Source: Pseudoneurospora amorphoporcata
Taxonomy: Eukaryota; Ascomycota; Sordariomycetes; Sordariales; Sordariaceae
Reading direction: 5' to 3'
DNA: 64,000 nucleotides
Assembly: GCA_033297205.1 (NCBI GenBank)
Contig: MU859103.1
Span: 1-64,000, forward strand
Shown here: piece by piece, positions 23,472 through 36,200 of the stretch
Layout of the letters: each line of letters starts with the position of its first letter
Numbering within the stretch: the stretch's first letter is position 1
Notes under the pieces: generated by a model
The model's database searches: none
What the model was told of the DNA's origin: nothing
The model's input: the letters and a program-made list of their open reading frames with translations, nothing else
Made by a program: the position numbers and the translations under genes

Positions 23472-24631
23472 TCAGCAAACGAAGGGTATCATGTTCCACT
23501 TCGTTTCCACCGCCTTGCTCCCAAACTTCTCAGCGTACCACTTACGTGTTCCTGAAGCCGTCACCCCAAGGTTGACCACGACAAACGCCAAAGCGCACAA
23601 GAGTGTCTTGTTGAGCAGTTCTCCCTTAGGAGCGGCAACGATCGCGAGTGAGAGATAGACTAGGCATTCGCAGAAATAGTGAGGACAGATTAGGTAGCGG
23701 AACAGCCCCAGTTCGGGAAGGGAATACTTCTTCAACCCCGCGAGATGTATGTGACAACTGTACTGGTTGACCGAAGCGTAGAGGAACATGGCGATGGCAA
23801 CCAGCGTCTTGAACAATGGCATGCCATAGTTGGTGGCTCCTGTGCATTGGTAATCCAGTATGGCCCCTAGAACACTTATGTTAACACCAGGAACGTACTC
23901 AAAAACAAAACGCCCATGGACACCTTACCAGATCCCTCAACCCAAACAGCCACGCCGGTAACCAGATAGTAACTCAACCCCAAAACCCAGTGCACGATCC
24001 ACATGGTAGATTTGGACTTTCCGTGCACCAACGAGTCTTCGTACAGCCGCCTGCTTCCCTGGAGGAACATCATCGTCCAAGCCAGGCCGACTTGGCCAGC
24101 GGTAACTGAAGAGTCGGACGCTGCTCCTCCTCCACCCTCCGCCGGAGAGGCTTGGGCTTGAGTGAATTGACTAGAAGCAACTACCCTCAGCAACCCCCCA
24201 TCAACAGCAAACTGCCAAAGCCATAACAAGGAGCACGCCACGGACGCCACGTAAAACGTGATGAACCATGAATGAGGAACTTGGCCGTAGGAAGTGAGTG
24301 TGTTGATTAGTGAGAGTAACCAGTTACCACCACCATTTCTGTCGACCTTGCCCTTGGCTTTAGCTTCTCCGCTGGTATCGTTGTCGTGCTTCCCTTTCCC
24401 CTCAGATTCAGATCTAGACTGAGAGTGAGAGGACTGAGACACCTCAGTGGGCTTCGACTTCCTAGCCCCATAATCAACCAACAACCTCCTCACCTCCCTG
24501 GGCATAGCAGCGACAGCCACCACCGCGCCGGCGGCAAAAAGGTAATATGCTTGGCACCATTGCGAGGGGGTGACGTTTTGTATTGCTGCTAGGGCAGTGT
24601 TGTCGAGTACTAATGGCTTCCGGTCTATCAT
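23472..24631 (-). CDS. DFG10: Polyprenol reductase, DFG10/SRD5A3 family
   Basis: Exons 24631-23929 and 23866-23472 encode 365 residues, longer than the yeast Dfg10 protein of about 253. The family reduces polyprenol to dolichol in the ER membrane, needed for N-glycosylation, or runs an equivalent step in the steroid 5-alpha-reductase fold. Family marks are QGSRRLYED in the middle, CPHYFCECLVYLSLAI near the C-terminus and the ending WNMIPFVC. Several hydrophobic segments are visible, the first near residues 28-43. The extra length comes from a hydrophilic Ser/Lys/Gly insert near residues 57-105 and another near 160-180. The start MIDRKPLVLD is the first ATG of the frame; the frame stays open upstream without a further Met, so an extra 5' exon is possible but not needed. 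The 62-nt intron has GTAAGG and CTAG ends. Confidence 0.88.
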
Positions 24632-25403
24632 CTTCAGCTCTTCAGGGAACAGGGAAGGACGGAAGTATGTAAGATAGAACAAACGGGTGTCGGGTTGGTT
24701 TGGGTCGTGATTTGCTGGGCGAGATGAGTGGTTGGATCTTTTTGAATAGCTCCGATATCTCTCTTTGAGACTTGTTCGAATGTCCGGTGTCTGATGAGTG
24801 GTCGTCGCTGAATCAGTCGCTTGTGGTGTTTACTGTTCCGCTAGTAATGCTTCTTGACGAACAGTCCGAGCCTGTCGACTTTCCACGTGTTTCTCCTTCT
24901 CTTGTTCGTCAATCGATGTCGGACGAGGGTCGTCAGTTCCTTCCCGGGGAGCATGTGAAGTGTCAGTTGGCGTTCAGTGTTCGTTGGCAAGCGCGAACGC
25001 TTCCTGCAACTAGCGCATCGTCCGGTTGGTCCGTGCTTGGCTAGCGGACTTGCGGACATCGCTGGTTGTTGCAGCTATCTAGCTTCCACTTCTTTTGGCA
25101 GCGACCGACGAGTGACCTCAGCAATTGACTTAGAACACAGCAGGCGAAAAGCATTATCATTTGTTGGTACCGTATTTGGATATTTTACAACATTACCGAA
25201 GAGAGGGAGAGATACGGGCTGTAGACAGGTACGGTGTGGTGGTTTCCATCGTCAACTGGGAAAGACAGAAACAAGACTTTTGAAAGAGATATCGACGATG
25301 TGTTTCACTACTGATTAAGTCTAATCCCTAAAATGATAGTCTCTGTCCCATCACTACCTTTCTTCTTCTCCCGACCCAAACACCTTGATTTCCTACCCAG
25401 CCG
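24632..25403. other. Intergenic spacer
   Basis: 772 bp upstream of the polyprenol reductase gene and downstream of the zinc-ribbon gene. It should hold the promoter of the former and the 3' UTR of the latter. Nothing else was recognised. Confidence 0.6.
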
Positions 25404-28400
25404 TCATAGGATTCTAAAAAGTGAAGCTACCCTGTGACCAGACGGAGACTGCGGCGACAGAGGAACAATAGGAGAGAGACTCACAGTCACACTACTAGCA
25501 CCATCGGCGCCTGAACCCTCGCGAGTCAGATCCGTACTGATGACCAAGTCTTCCTTTCCCTTGAGGTGCAACACGATTGTCAATCCCTGGATACCTTGAG
25601 CTGGGTCATGGTGACAATCAGTTTCCTCTTCCGACGACCCTTCTTCTTGCCTTACAATCTCTGGTGGTGGTGGTGATGATGACGATCTGTGTTCGTGACG
25701 GCCTTCATTCGGCGGCGTCTCGTCGTCAGAGCTCGTCCTCTCTCGGCCAGCCCGACGAAGACCACTACGGTGATCATGGATATCAGCAGACGACGCAATC
25801 GGGGTTTTTCTCGTCGGTGGTGGCCTGTTGCCTATCGTCTTAGCAGTGGAGGTAGAAGTAACCTTGGAGTCAAGCAAAGGTGCCGTCTCACTCTCCCTTC
25901 TGGTTGTTGCTCTGTGGCTGCTGCGTTCTTTCCTGTCTAAGATGATATCACGAGACTGATAGGATGTCCCCGATGAGCGCGAGGGAAGGGATGACAAGCC
26001 TATAGCAGCACTGTGACGCGGATGGCCTATAGAGTCAACTGGTGAAGGAGCTTGAGAGCGTTTTGCTCTTTGTCCGGTTGGCTGCCGAGCCGAATGTATT
26101 GATGATCGTTGCTGTTGCTGTTGCTTTAGCCACTGTTGGCTATGACCGCCAGACGAACGTGCGGTTGCTGGCGTCGGCGTTCGGTTTTGGCTATGACGTC
26201 TATCGCCCCCAGCGCGTTTTGCACCTTTTCCTGAGCTTGGAGTAAGCGTTCTACTCGGCTGTATTTTCGGAGTTGTGACTAGGCTGCGAATGGTTGAAGG
26301 TGTAGAACGGCCTGAATGCGTAGAGGGACGTGAATATAGAGAACGGTCGGACTGCATTTCTGAAATTCGGTTGATGACTGTGGCCAGTCCAGCCTTGTTG
26401 CCGCTCCTGCTGTCTGCTTGAAGCAGATTCCGGTTCCCCTTGCTTGACTTGGAGGCCTGTTCAGATACCGGTAAACTGAGAATCCGCGCCTTCAGATCCT
26501 CGCTAACTTTGCGGCTGACCTTTCGGGCGTGCTTACGTTGTGTTGTCTGTTCATGGAAATTACCGCTATGTTGATAATCCTGGTGCTCTCCTTGTCGCTC
26601 ATGAACACCGTGACGCGACTCCTGGCCTTGCTTTACAGCATGTTGCTCTTGCTGGTCAAGCTGAGGAAAATATGGGTTAATGACAGTTTCAGGCGTTGGT
26701 ATGCCCTTAATGGCATGACTGCCGACAGAAGCACATGTTCGTCCACTGTCGCCAGTCATGATGGTCATAGTTGTAGCCGTACTGGCCACACTTCCAGTAC
26801 GAGTGCTACCTCCAGGAGGTTGGGTTCCCTTTGTCCGCTGGGCATTGCCGCCTGTTCTCATCGACGGGAACTTGAGCCATAGCGGTGGACTGGACACCTT
26901 CACCTTGGGCATATAGTACCGAGTGGCAGTATTACCACTACTAGCGTTGGTACTTTTTACGGTCTCGACGTCCGCTCCTGGAGATTCCTCCGATGCCCGC
27001 GAGCTTGGCCCATTCGCGAGTTTTCTAGCCTGTCGTTTCACTGCTGAGAACTGTCTTGCCACAGCAGGTTGAGCAGGCCTCATCCTATGAACATGGGGAG
27101 CGGGCAGAGGAGGAGACGGCGATACATCAGCTACCAGTTTTGGTGGTGAGATCCCCCTACTCGTATCAGGCGTCTTTCTGACATCGCTGGCCATTGTACG
27201 AGTAAGGAAAAGTGGTTGAGGTAAAGGCAGGTGTACGGGGGACGGTGAAAAGGTTTCAAGGGTGTCCCGAGTCTCTTCCGATGACACGCTATGGGTGTCT
27301 CGTACACTGCGAACAGATGAAGATATGTTCGGTATGGGTGTTCTGCCGGTGTACTTGGTGATGGCCTGGCTGAACTCCTCGAAGGCACGCTGACGCGATG
27401 ATGGTCTGCCTTTAGGCTCAGGCGGGCTTGTTAGCCCTGTTCCATTTTGCACGTTGGAGGATCTTTTGCGACGTCCTACTTCGTGAGAACCCGCGGAATC
27501 TTGACTGGCGTTTCCGGCTTGTGCAAGTGTATAAGCTTCTGGTGATGACACCAATGTGGGTTCGGCTGTCGAGGCTCGTGAATCAGAGATTGCCGTTCTG
27601 GCATTCCGGTCGGCGACCACAAAGCGGTTGCTTTTCTTTAAACAGTTGGTCAGTCATCCTGTTAGACCATGTATGTGAGTGTGCAAAGTGACATTCTGAT
27701 TCTGTACGGGAGAAAAGGAGGAAAGTCGGCGAAACTTCGCTGGGGGATCGGCGCAGGCCATGCCAAACAAAACATCAAAAGAACGAGAATTTCAAATGCT
27801 CACCACTGATTCCCTCTTTCCAATGGCATGACTCTGCACGTTTGTCATCACTGCCTCACTCGCTGCGGACGATGTTACTGCTTGTCTTTCATCAGATACC
27901 GGATCTGGCTCGAAATTTCCCTTGATCGGCTTCTCCGTAGGCATGGGGGGCTTCACGGTGTTAGGACTAGGATTAACCGACTGAAAAGGGTCAAGAGCCT
28001 GGGATGATGTGACCACTTTTGTGACATTTTCCTCCGCAACGACTTCCCGCTGGCAATTTTGACAAAAGGGATGACCGCAAGAGGGACAATATAGTTGTGC
28101 CTTGACATTACCCCCACACATATGGCAATGAAATATTCTCCAGAACCTCCGGACTACCGACATGTCGACACCTTCGGCGCGGAGTTCGTCGTGACGCTCT
28201 TTGATGGCTGATTCGTCTTCTTCGACGTCTTCGTCCCCCTTGTCCGATAACTAGCCGGGAGGTGGTGTTATACCGTACTGGTCAAACAGCTGCCTCGCGG
28301 TCATGCGATGATGGCTGGCTGGCGACGGTTTGGCAACTGGTTCCGCACGATTGCCAGCTGACCTGGAAGACGGGACAAGCGCTTCTTGAATCCAGTGATA

Positions 28401-28811
28401 ACCCGGCGAGGGGTTGCCTTCGCGATTTTTGGGGGTGTTAGTTTTTGACCGTGGGTTGAACATTTCCGGCGAGTAGAATGTTCGATACTGAGGCGACACT
28501 TTGGGACTGTCCTTGGGACGGTTTTGCCAGGACTTGTCCCAGAATGCGTGGTTCCTGAAGTCGATTGGGCTGTCTCCCGGGTCGATTGTCCTCTTGTGTG
28601 TTGCTGGCTGTACGAAACACGCGTCGGCGGCAGACTTGCGCCCCCAGCCAAACTATAATTGCAAAGTTACTGATTAGACGTAGGTAGAATCAAGTAGTGT
28701 ATGGTCATCTGATTGTCCGAAACTGGTGCCAGGATGCAGCAAAAATTAGGTCTAGAGGTCAGGTCAGTTTGTGCGAAAACGTACATGCTCGCTCTTTCGG
28801 TCGTGTTGCAT
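25404..28811 (-). CDS. Zinc-ribbon, Ser-rich protein of unknown function, interrupted by an in-frame TAG
   Basis: The proposed reading is exons 28811-28785, 28652-27804 and 27635-25404: 1034 sense codons plus one internal TAG at 28253-28251. Before the TAG is a fungal N-terminal segment ending ARQLFDQYGITPPPG. After it, in the same frame, the protein continues LSDKGDEDVEED and then MSVVRRFWRIF and a zinc ribbon with paired Cys (CHMCGG, CPSCGHPFCQNC). The rest is a long disordered Ser/Thr/Pro/Arg tail. TAG for TGG (Trp) would make one continuous protein. Alternatives: a 45-nt intron with GTATAA and GAAG ends that would remove the stop, or two products, the second starting at Met 28163. The first exon (MQHDRKSEH) is the least certain part. 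No function is proposed. Confidence 0.6.
28251..28253 (-). other. In-frame amber codon inside the zinc-ribbon gene
   Basis: The coding strand reads CCT CCC GGC TAG TTA TCG GAC, with the flanking frame open for 132 codons upstream and 149 codons downstream to the next exon end. One G-to-A change from TGG explains it. On the opposite strand this is CpA to TpA, the preferred context of repeat-induced point mutation, though one site is not evidence of that process. Confidence 0.75.
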
Positions 28812-29392
28812 AGTATCACCGCTCCGGATGTCCCGTCCTGCGCCTTTCAAAGACCAGAACGGCAACGACACAAGTTTGAGTTGCGTCTGTGCGGAATCGG
28901 TTGTGACTTGTGAGGGTGTCGTAGGGTATAAATGGGCGTCTTCGAGGGCTGTGCCGCTTTCAGTTGCTGAGTGCGACAAAATGAACGCCAGGTCGGGTAA
29001 GAGGTTGATTAACAATGTCCATCGTAGGTTACGTAGGGAGAGGGTGATGATGGTGGTAATCGGCGTTGAGGTAGTGGAGATAATCGGCGCAAGGTGTTGG
29101 AGGTTGTAGCGGGGAGTTGGACGTTGTGTTGTCGGTAGTCAGTTCGTAAGAGCCAAGGTACTTACCCTTCCAAGCGGAAGTAGTTCATGAGACCCAAGTT
29201 CCTGCCTTCCTCAAAATCAGTTAATCAGATGTCTCAGTCGCGGCAGTCACGATGACCGATCACTAGTGCCTTAGAACAGACAATATCTGTGCACACTCAA
29301 AGCAGCATGTTCAAACGTTCCGTCTCTCCTTAACTAAGATAGGGAATCTCGGTGTATGTTACAATGAGGTAGGATTAAGGATGATGACACAT
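28812..29392. other. Intergenic spacer between ATP16 and the zinc-ribbon gene
   Basis: 581 bp. On the minus strand a frame without ATG stays open across most of it and runs into the proposed first exon of the zinc-ribbon gene, so that exon may really begin further upstream after another intron. It also holds the ATP16 3' UTR. Confidence 0.4.
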
Positions 29393-30253
29393 CTATTTGA
29401 GAACGGCCTGGAGGGACTCGAGGACCTACGTCATCTTGTTAGTAACAACACATACGGCGGAACCGCACCCAACTGTCCGTCTCCTGAACTTACCTCGAGC
29501 TCAATCTGGGCCTCAGCGATGTCCTGCTGGCTACCACCGCCGCTGACAATCTTCTGGGCCTCGGCAATCTGGGCACGAACGGCCTCGGCGCTGAAATCCT
29601 CAAGGGCGTAACCCTCAACGGCGTTGATGCTGAGCTTGGAGCCGGGCTGGACAACGGCAAAGCCACCGGAAACTATAACACCTTGTGTAAGCCCAAAGGG
29701 TACTCTGGATATGGGCGCAATCTGTTGTTGGTGCTGCCGCTGCAGCTGTGTTTGCGGAGGACTATGACGTACGGAAGTACTGCTTGTTGCTGCCGCTCTC
29801 CTCGATAACCTCGACAAGGCCGGGCTTCAGCTGCTCGATGGAGGGAACGTGGTTGGCGAGGACACCCATCTCACCGGAGACGGCGGGCATGTTGACCTGG
29901 ACGACATCCTGGGACTTGTAGATGGCCTATATGCGGCAATAACTCGTCAGCAGGGTGCTGGACCATGATGGCATTCTCGGGCACATGTAAAGGTGGCATC
30001 GGATGGGCGCAGTCGAGCCTCGATCGGACATGGTCGCAGCCGTACCTGGTGAGGGAGGGAAAGGCTGAGCTTGATCTACATGACATGCGACAACAGTTAG
30101 AGCTATGATAACGATACGGGAGCTTGGGACTTTTCTGGAACATCAACATGCCTTGTCGGCGACGGCCTCAGCATAGCCTCTGCGCTGGAGGGGAGCGCGG
30201 ACGGCAGTGGGGCGCACCCGGAGGGCGGCACGAGCAATACGGAGGGAGTTCAT
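29393..30253 (-). CDS. ATP16: Mitochondrial F1Fo ATP synthase delta subunit (bacterial epsilon type)
   Basis: The central-stalk subunit that couples proton flow through the Fo ring to F1 in the inner mitochondrial membrane. Five exons are seen: 30253-30152, 30075-30046, 29926-29773, 29672-29494 and 29425-29393, encoding 165 residues, the length expected in Neurospora. The first exon is an Arg/Ala-rich targeting sequence ending QRRGYAEAVADK. Exon 2 is only ten codons (IKLSLSLPHQ). The beta-sandwich follows (VNMPAVSGEMGVLANHVPSIEQLKPG, FLSGGFAVVQPGSKLSI) and the C-terminal helical hairpin ends LESLQAVLK. The first intron starts with GC (GCATGT), not GT; the other three are GT-AG. All junctions keep frame. 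Confidence 0.96.
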
Positions 30254-33200
30254 GGTGATATGCGGTCTCAACTGAGGGCAGGCCGTCGTCGTTGTCGCGA
30301 TCGGTCGTTCCGTCGTCAAGCAGTTTTGCCAATGGCCCAATGCTAGTATGGAGTACCGACCTCAAATTCGCTTAGCCGGGATCCGGGAACAAGGAATAAT
30401 GTTTGTGCGGGGCCCGTTCTCTGAGAGCTTAGGAGGGAGCTTGGCAAAGAAACGAAGAGCCTTGACGTCGGGCACGCTCGGGATGGTTCTTGGCTCTGCG
30501 GAAACTCCCGTTCTTCGATAATGCAACAAAAACGGAGACGACACACCGACTTAACATTTTGCGCGCCAAGACCACAAGAAATCAGTTTTATCGATCTATC
30601 GAAGCTTTCGTCCAAAACACCGTGACGTCCACGTTGTTCGACACACGCCATGTCATCGTTCCGCCGACAGCGGAGCACAAACCAGGCACCTTCCGAACAG
30701 AGCGACGGCGAAGCTGACCAAGCTCCCACTGGCTCCGTTTTGCGAAGTTAAAAAACGGCTCCCTGGCCTTTGGCTCACCTGCACCTGGTCAACACAAGTA
30801 TCATGAACATTCACCAACACCATTGCAACAACGGCACATCTCAAACCTGCCATATCATTTCTCACTTTCACAACTTCGTTCTCTGCATCTTCACGTTGTT
30901 CTACATTCGGTATTCGCAAATCATAAAATAACCTCAAGCGCATAACGTATGCGGTGCGACATCAAAAGGACCAAGGACCTCAGCAAGTTCAATACCGGCA
31001 AGTTAAACTTAATTGAAGTTTGGGCTGAATGCTTGATATCTCGTTTAGGCGTCCTGGGTGTGCCAGCGCTTTCGACTTTGGGCTCATGATCCTCTGGCCG
31101 GTCTCCGATCCTGATGGCTTCACCACGCTTGTCACCGAGCATCTCGAGTTTCCCCATGTTCCCCATGTTGGACGGCACCGACAACAACGACTATCCTATC
31201 ACAAACTATTCTGCTATTCCCATGATACGTGCACATTGGACCCCGTGGCCTTTCTTAATCCCTCATTGGAATCCATCCATGCCATCGCAATCGTATGCCA
31301 TCGGACAGCGACCGAGATTCTCATGCAGCCATTGCACCAAGGGTCCATAGGGCTAAATGAGGAGGGGTCGGGTCCAACCACAGGGAGTCAAAATGACTGG
31401 GAATCGCCAAATCCGTCCCGGAATGCGCAACACTACATGTCGATCCTTCCCCGACAAGACCGACCTTTCCTGCTTTGGCATGGATGAATGCAGTGTTATG
31501 CACAAGTCAGGCCATGCGAGCCGCACGCTTAACGTCTCCTCCCATGCCTTTGCCAACCACTTCATCGCCAAAAAGCTGCTTCTGCCAACTTTGTCGCCTT
31601 GCCAAAAGGACTATCACAGCCAAGCGCACACAAGGGCCGGTTTGTCTCGGGGCCCGCGATATCAAAATCTTTTTCCTGAGCCCGACAGTCAGGCGTGACC
31701 AGATGGGTAGCGTGTAGTTCACCCAATGGGCCTTTCAAGTTGTTGAAACAACTCTGCCAAGAAACGCTTGCTTCTCGCGCCTCAGGTGCAAATTCACTAG
31801 GATCGGCACTTGATTCGATTGCCTCCGAACAACGAAGCAACATGAGGTCACAAAAGACAGCTGGAAATGCGGGCTCGAATTCGTCACGAGCCGAGGTGAA
31901 ATGGAAAGGGGCCTTCGGGATGTCTGTTTTGATATTGGGGGCCCTTACTCTTCTTCGAGATAGTGACACTACCCACCCTCTGTTGGATGGGAGCAGCCAT
32001 CTCTCTGACATCCAACGCCATCCAACCGGTGCGGTAACACAAGATCCAACCTCTTGCTTCACCGCCCTAACTGTCGGAACGTGCTCTTATCGAAGGCGTT
32101 GGATTTGGCCACTCTTCGAAGCGCCTGTCGAGCGCATGGCGCACTTTTGAAAATTTGGTGCTTGCTCATCAAACGTAAGCCATCCGATCAGCGGCGGTCG
32201 ATGGAAGAGGATTGGCAGCTCAGCCTGGACCTCACCATGGCGGTTTCGGAAGAAGAGGCTGAGGAACACTTGTCGCGCAACCTGATCGTCTGGTTCTGTC
32301 TGATCTCCCGTCGGATTTCCAAACCTGTCTTCAACCAAAATCTCCGGCCATGCGATCCCTTTCGGAATGCGGGGTCAGATTCCATATCCCGGGTGTTTCG
32401 TTTCATTCTCCCATCAAGCGAGCGTGGGGTGTCTTTTCCATCGAAACACAAGACTGACACCTTCCATAACGTTATTCGCAATGCTGACTGATTGGCCGTG
32501 TTGAGCTTCGGGATGACTGGTGCCCACAATGGATGCGTTGTGCGCTTCCATCCTTTCGCTTCAGCACAGGCAATATTGAGTCGAACACGAACGACAACAG
32601 CAACGACACCTTCGGAATGTGGCTGTCACAGTCAGAGTCAGTCCCACGCAGGCTAGCGTTGAAGACCGGCCGGCGGCTTAGTCGTTTTGGGTATACGCAG
32701 CACGTAGTTGTGCGGAGGGTCACATCGCCAGTGTCCACCCCCAAAGTCAAATGCAACGTTTATTAAACAAACGCCAGCATAACGGAGCCAGCCTCCACAT
32801 CCAGCGGTTCTCCCAGAGGAGGAGCCCACGAGCCGTAGCGTGGACAGGCGAGAGGGAAGCGTACCAGAGGGAAAGTGGAGATGTGAGTTTCTCAAGACGT
32901 CGCTGAACTCGGATTCTGATGATGACAAGTTCCACGACCAAAGTAGACATCAGAACGGGCATCGGTTTCCTTTTGTCCGCTGGTATCCTCTTTCTTGATC
33001 CTCCTAAAGCTCCTCATCATACGGCCACGGTTGCCTATCTCGCCTCTAGTACCCTCTTGGTCGTCCAAATATCAGCGTGTCATGAACTTTCCTTCAGTAT
33101 TGCAAGATTTGTCTATAAGGGTCTACAAGCGCCCTTTTGGGCTATTTGTATTCTAGTCTAAAGCGGCGTACAGTTTCTATAGGCATTGAGATGAGATCAG

Positions 33201-36200
33201 ATTGGTGCTTATAGGCAGAGTGTGGAATATGACTTCCATCTTGGCTACTCCACGAACGATAGGCTCGCTAGAGAGGCTAAAAAAAGCTGAAGAAGCGGAA
33301 TGTTCATGATACTGCATGTCAGCCAAACACTTTGCCCCGTTTTTGCTGCTGCGGACAGTCGCATAGGGGAACTCCTTCCGGGATGACAGACACTGACATG
33401 ACTGAGTCTTGTGAGCTTGTGGTTCACGAAGCCCTACCCATCCATCCATATCAGCAAACTGTCAGCTGCAAGCCTTCTGCAGGTAACTGTCTCGCTGGCA
33501 ACCCGTCTACGTGTACGACACCCGAAAACGAGATGGGTAGAGATATTTCAGTTGGCATGTCACTTTCTGATGCTGGTTGGGCATACGGTGGTAGTTGAGA
33601 CCCTAACACAAATCATTTCGCAAACTCATCCCTACCTCGTGCAAAATTGCTTTTTGGGGTACAGTACTGTAGCTTCCATCTGCGCACCAGCATGAAGCCT
33701 CCGAAGCTTTTTGCCAAAAAGATGGGAGACGCGGAAAAAAAAATCGAACGTCTCTCTGCAAGGTCTACCGCGAAGCCGGCGAGCGAGGGGAGTCCCTGTA
33801 GAGTGATTTTACTGTAGCCTGTTTGTACGGGGTGAACGTAAGAGAAGGGGGGGGGTCCCCAGATCTCTACTGCGCAAAACCTGCTGATTGGCGAGCAACA
33901 AGAACCTCCCCATTTCCATAACAATTTCGTCACTACAGTAGAAGGCTGACGCTGCGCATAACGCGGGTGTAGATGTTATGCCCAGGCCTTACGACCGACA
34001 CCCACGCAGCAGTATGAAGCTGAATGTTGTCAGGATTTTGATGACGAAGTCGATTACCACAGCCCAGTATAGGGGCGTGCACGGACGCTCTCTCTTGCAA
34101 GAAACATGGGATGGTTAGGGTGTCAGAAATTGGCGTGGACGTGATTGGATCCATTGGGATTCCCGTCTGTCGCATTTCCATTGTCAAACTGGTAGCTTCA
34201 AGAGAGTTTGTTCGCCGTTGTTGAGCTGCGCACCGGACGGCATCCCCTATACTTACCAGCCTCCGTTCTGTTCAGTCCTCCGTTGTCCGGCCTTCTGAAC
34301 GGGGCTCCTGAATAACAGCAACATCTCTTTACCGTCTCCTCAAGGTGGAACAAATGCCCCGAGTCGTGGTTTTCTTGGCCATGCTTGGCTCACCGAGATC
34401 ACAGCTGATCTCTGGCTGTTATCACATCACTCTACGGTGAAGTGCCACCATGAGAGTCCCAGTGCAGTGAGGTGCCACAAGGACGGAGCGGCGCTGTGAT
34501 GGAGCCCAGCTTGTGTTTTTAGAGAAGATTGAGGGACCCGACCTCCTCCGGCGAAGTCGGAACCCCCTGACTCCCTGACAATCTGGCTGAACTTCTTTCG
34601 CTTCTCCTGCCGTGGGTCTTTCTGCCCGTGAACGGCTTTCGACGGTGTCCCGGCGATTGGATGTCGGATGGATACGTACCAGTGCGAGTACCACCCTCTT
34701 TCAACAGAAGCTCCAGAAAGACAGGTGCTCCAATCTGAAGTTCCAGCGAGCGGGCTCCGGTTCCCACTCCATCTCTCCATCCACTGGAAAGCAATTAAAA
34801 GAATAATCAATCTTCAGAATCTGCCAACAAAGTGCAGATGCCCTCTCCCATGCAGCGGGTCATGTCCATCAACAATTGTCCGCTAGCTGATCATTCGTTC
34901 CCGACCTCCCCTTCAGTGGATATCGAAGAGACAAAGGAGCCCTGTACGCCTGATGAAAGGCTCGAAAGTCGAAACAGGGCGTCAAGGGCGTCAATAGAGA
35001 CAACAAGAGACAAAGCCAAGCACCAAACGTAACGGTGGGAGGCTTGGCAGAGGAGCTTCAGTTTGGAAACGAAAGCTTTGCAAAGGTGCCAAGAGTCCAA
35101 GACACCCAAGACAAAGCCGTAACACCCGTGTCTCTGTGTGAGTGTCCGCCGCCTCCTTCCCGCCGCCGCGTTCGCCGGGCTTGCCCTTTGGTGTAACGAC
35201 CCCTACCTTTCTTGTGATGCCAGCCCTAGGTATGCACCTGTGGCTGCCATATGGAATGGATGGATACTCGTCTGGGCTAGAAACGCCACCGGCGACCCTG
35301 TGCCGAGTATCCTCACCCTTTGTTTTCCATGTTGAGTTTCTTTGTGTGATGATCAGGTTCGATTGTCTGCCATCACGCGCCGGTCCGTTGCAACACATGG
35401 ACGAGAAGATGGTGGGGACAATGCTCCGGCTTACTGGATCAAACCATATGAGCGACACTGAGCGGCAGGAGCAGAACGTCAAGAACGTGTAACGATAGGT
35501 AGGGAGGAGGTCTGAACTGCACGTGTGGTGGCCAGTAGGTGTACGCAAGATATTGGCCGGTTTCTTATAGCCTGCCTTATGTACGAGTTGCCATACGGGC
35601 ACACGAAATACCGAAGGCCATCACAAGTTTACGCCTCCCACCTTTTGCCCGGTTGAAATGTACACAAACACGGCAACAAAGAGCCGATCTTTACCCCGCG
35701 GTGCGGTGCTCATGATTTACACCCGTTGATGCGGAGAACGAGGCCTTTGCCGCGAGAGCGTTGGGACAGATACACAGTTACCAAGATGGTTTCAAGCGTG
35801 GTGTTGATGCCCTGATGCCCAGCTTGGGCAGCTCTGGTGTAGTCGGGGGCGTATAAGAAATCCCAATGAACCCAAGCACACGAGGCTCTCACTCGCCTTT
35901 CAGCTTACTTGCTTACTCTTTCAACTCGCGAGGGGACCACGGCCAGGGCTCGCACATAACCTCCGTGTAAGCCACCGAACACCCACGCAGAACCACGGCA
36001 AAGAATCCAAATCAGTCTCGTCCGGTCCTGTTTTGTTCCCTGCTTGAAGGGATCTGGAGGGTCGCACACACACGGACACTCGCCCACACACACCAAATAA
36101 AACTTTTTTTTTTTCTTCTTCTTCATTCCGATTTCAATCTTTCTTCTGCTCCAATCCTTCTACTCGGGATGTTGTGTCTTGGGACTCGGTACCCGGACGT

